Assembly: GCA_019751815.1 (NCBI GenBank)
Contig: JAIEMW010000003.1
Location: forward strand, 124,001 to 188,000
DNA length: 64,000 nucleotides
From: Cyanobacteriota bacterium
GTDB taxonomy: Bacteria; Cyanobacteriota; Vampirovibrionia; Vampirovibrionales; Vampirovibrionaceae
Reading direction: 5' to 3'
Shown: positions 62,278-64,000 of the stretch, piece by piece
Numbering within the stretch: position 1 is the stretch's first letter
Layout of the letters: every line of letters starts with the position of its first letter
Translations under genes and position numbers: made by a program
Notes under the pieces: model-generated
What the model was told of the DNA's origin: nothing
What the model saw: only the letters and a program-made list of their open reading frames with translations
The model's database searches: none

Positions 62278-62478
62278 CTGGACGGACCGTTATCTCCACT
62301 GGATACAACTTGCTTTAAAAACGGGGTGTACAAGAAAATACTGGGTGTGAGCCCTGCATGTGGTATCGTATCGCATGCGGCAAACTTGAATCGCTTCCGT
62401 CATTTGTAACACCTCTGTTGCAGTGCCGTCTCTCAAACAATAGTCCGTTTTCCTAAAAACGCAGCACCCCCATTCGTT

Positions 62479-64000
62479 ATGCAAAATATCACCGTTCATC
62501 ACGCCTCCGAAAACAACCTGGCCAACATCAGCCTGACGCTGCCCCGTGAAAAATTGATTGTCTTTACCGGGGTCTCAGGCTCAGGAAAATCTTCTTTGGC
62601 TTTTGATACCATTTTTGTCGAAGGCCAACGCCGCTACGTCGAAAGCATGAATGCCTATGCCAGGCAGTTCATAGAACAATTCAGTAAACCCGCTCTGGAG
62701 AGCATTGAAGGCCTCTCTCCGGCCATTGCCATTGACCAAAAATCCAGCAGCAACAGCCCCCGCTCAACAGTGGGTACCGTCACCGAGATTTACGACTTTC
62801 TCCGCGTGTTATATGCCCGAGTTGGACGCCCTCATTGCCCGGAATGTGGAGAGGCCATCCACCCCCAAAGTGAAGACCAGATAGTCGCCAGCATTGCCAA
62901 ACTCCCCGAAGGCACTAAGCTACAGATTTTAGCCCCTGTGGTTCGTGGACGTAAAGGCGAGTATAACGCCCAATTTAACCAGTGGCGTAAGGAAGGGTTT
63001 GTCCGGGTGCGCATTGATGGGGAAATCCATCTGCTTGAAGAGATGCCCGATGACTTCCGGCTTGAAAAAACCAAACGGCATAATATTGAGCTGGTGATTG
63101 ACCGGCTGATTGTCAAACCAGAGGATAGTGCCACACAGCTACGGCTTAGCCAAAGCGTGGCAACGGCGTTGAAAAAAGCGGACGGCATGCTGATTGCCCA
63201 CCTGATGGAGAATCCGCCCCTACAACCCGTGGAATCCGAACAATTTTTCTCCGAACAACTGGCCTGCCCTCACTGTCAGTTGGACTTGGGCCGGGCGGGT
63301 TTTCAAGAACTGGCGCCCCGGATGTTTAGTTTTAACTCTCCCTACGGGGCCTGTGAGACCTGTGAAGGCCTTGGTCTTCAGTATCATATCCACGAGCAGC
63401 TTTTAATTCCTGACCCAAGCAAGAGCCTCATAGAAGGGGCTATCATCCCCTTTGAAAAAACCACCGGGCGATACTTTAAAGCCTTTCTCAAAAAACTGGC
63501 CAAAACCTACGGTATTCGCATCGATGTCCCTTATGACACGCTTAGCCCCAGAGAGTGCCAGATTTTACTCTACGGCGACAGTGAGGCAGACCCAGACACC
63601 CCGCAAACGAATCAATTTGACCGGGGAAAATTTGACGAAGAAGACGAAGAAGAAACCGATTGGTTTCAGTTTGTCACCCGCTTTGACGGGATGATTCCCA
63701 TTCTGAACCGCCGACTACAGCACGGTTCTGCCAGTGTAAAACAATACATAGAAGGCTTTCTCTCTCCCAGTGTTTGCACTCAATGCCAGGGCGCCCGCCT
63801 CAAACCCATTAGTCTGTCGGTCACGATAGACGGGCACTCCATCCACGCACTGTGCCAACTTTCCATTGAAGCGGCCCTGCATCTCGTCCAGAAAATTCCA
63901 AGCAGTCTCAGTGAAAATCAGCGACAGATTGCCAGAGAGCCCTTAAAAGAAGTGGAAAAGCGACTCGAGTTTTTATTAAACGTGGGACTGGACTATCTAA
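62479..64000 (+). CDS. uvrA: Excinuclease ABC subunit A (5' part)
   Basis: Open to the window edge: 507 codons of about 940. Recognises bulky DNA lesions and hands them to UvrB in nucleotide excision repair. The first ABC domain has VFTGVSGSGKSSLAFDTIF (Walker A), followed by YARQFIEQFSKP and SPAIAIDQKSSSNSPRSTVGT. The first zinc module shows CPECGEAIHPQ, ACPHCQLDLGRAGFQELAPR and CETCEGLG. VCTQCQGARLKP starts the signature region. No Shine-Dalgarno is obvious before ATG 62479. Confidence 0.95.
   Translation, partial: MQNITVHHASENNLANISLTLPREKLIVFTGVSGSGKSSLAFDTIFVEGQRRYVESMNAYARQFIEQFSKPALESIEGLSPAIAIDQKSSSNSPRSTVGTVTEIYDFLRVLYARVGRPHCPECGEAIHPQSEDQIVASIAKLPEGTKLQILAPVVRGRKGEYNAQFNQWRKEGFVRVRIDGEIHLLEEMPDDFRLEKTKRHNIELVIDRLIVKPEDSATQLRLSQSVATALKKADGMLIAHLMENPPLQPVESEQFFSEQLACPHCQLDLGRAGFQELAPRMFSFNSPYGACETCEGLGLQYHIHEQLLIPDPSKSLIEGAIIPFEKTTGRYFKAFLKKLAKTYGIRIDVPYDTLSPRECQILLYGDSEADPDTPQTNQFDRGKFDEEDEEETDWFQFVTRFDGMIPILNRRLQHGSASVKQYIEGFLSPSVCTQCQGARLKPISLSVTIDGHSIHALCQLSIEAALHLVQKIPSSLSENQRQIAREPLKEVEKRLEFLLNVGLDYL

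Overview
The window is a dense bacterial chromosome segment of roughly 50% GC with no phage, insertion sequence or CRISPR array that I can see. Several traits point to a non-photosynthetic relative of Cyanobacteria (Vampirovibrionia/Melainabacteria type): atpD-atpC stands as a separate two-gene operon as in cyanobacteria and plastids; the run adk ... infA-rpmJ-rpsM-rpsK-(rpsD)-rpoA-rplQ-truA-rplM-rpsI matches the cyanobacterial order with additions; there is a Ski2-like helicase, a glycogen-type glgC and exported proteins with AMIN-like domains. There are no photosynthesis genes. The assignment is inference and was not tested by phylogeny.

Layout. 1-9.5 kb: caspase-like lipoprotein, rhomboid protease, lysC, atpC/atpD, an exported protein, dnaJ/grpE and a Pro/Gly/Tyr-rich HEAT protein. 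9.7-18.2 kb: a 2168-residue exported coiled-coil protein with 56-residue (8-heptad) repeats and a companion, both combining AMIN-like and TPR regions. 18.2-26.7 kb: BAX-inhibitor-like protein, tandem HD-GYP protein, a histidine-rich leader peptide with a complete attenuator ahead of an unknown membrane protein, a small alarmone hydrolase-like HD protein, glgC and a GAF-GGDEF cyclase. 27.0-38.6 kb: tRNA-Leu(CAG), infC (ATT start)-rpmI-rplT, recO, MFS carrier, two glycosyltransferases, thioesterase, zinc-ribbon protein, pyrE, a STAND-type TPR ATPase and rsmG. 38.6-44.6 kb: Ski2-like helicase, purine and pyrimidine nucleoside phosphorylases, a small HTH regulator and an acid phosphatase-like enzyme. 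44.8-54.9 kb: two large ribosomal-protein clusters. 55.0-64.0 kb: small membrane protein, amidohydrolase, the graspetide-like locus, a TPR membrane protein, a coiled-coil protein and the 5' part of uvrA.

Most interesting locus: 56.86-59.68 kb. Two neighbouring genes encode proteins with an N-terminal TTxxxxEE motif (TTMALGEE plus TTLAYGED in the first, TTLALNEE in the second), the core signature of plesiocin-type graspetides. It is followed by GGG and then by EF-hand-like Ca-binding repeats. Directly downstream is an ATP-grasp ligase resembling the MvdD/PsnB macrocyclases that form side-chain ester or amide links in such cores. This suggests a RiPP system in which the modified core sits near the N-terminus of a large EF-hand-like protein instead of at the end of a short peptide. 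The first precursor gene has an in-frame amber codon after residue 120.

Second: a classical transcription attenuator at 20.82-21.00 kb. A 36-codon ORF with 9 His codons is followed by three mutually exclusive pairings (1:2, 2:3 and 3:4 terminator) just before a gene that is not a recognisable histidine-biosynthesis gene.
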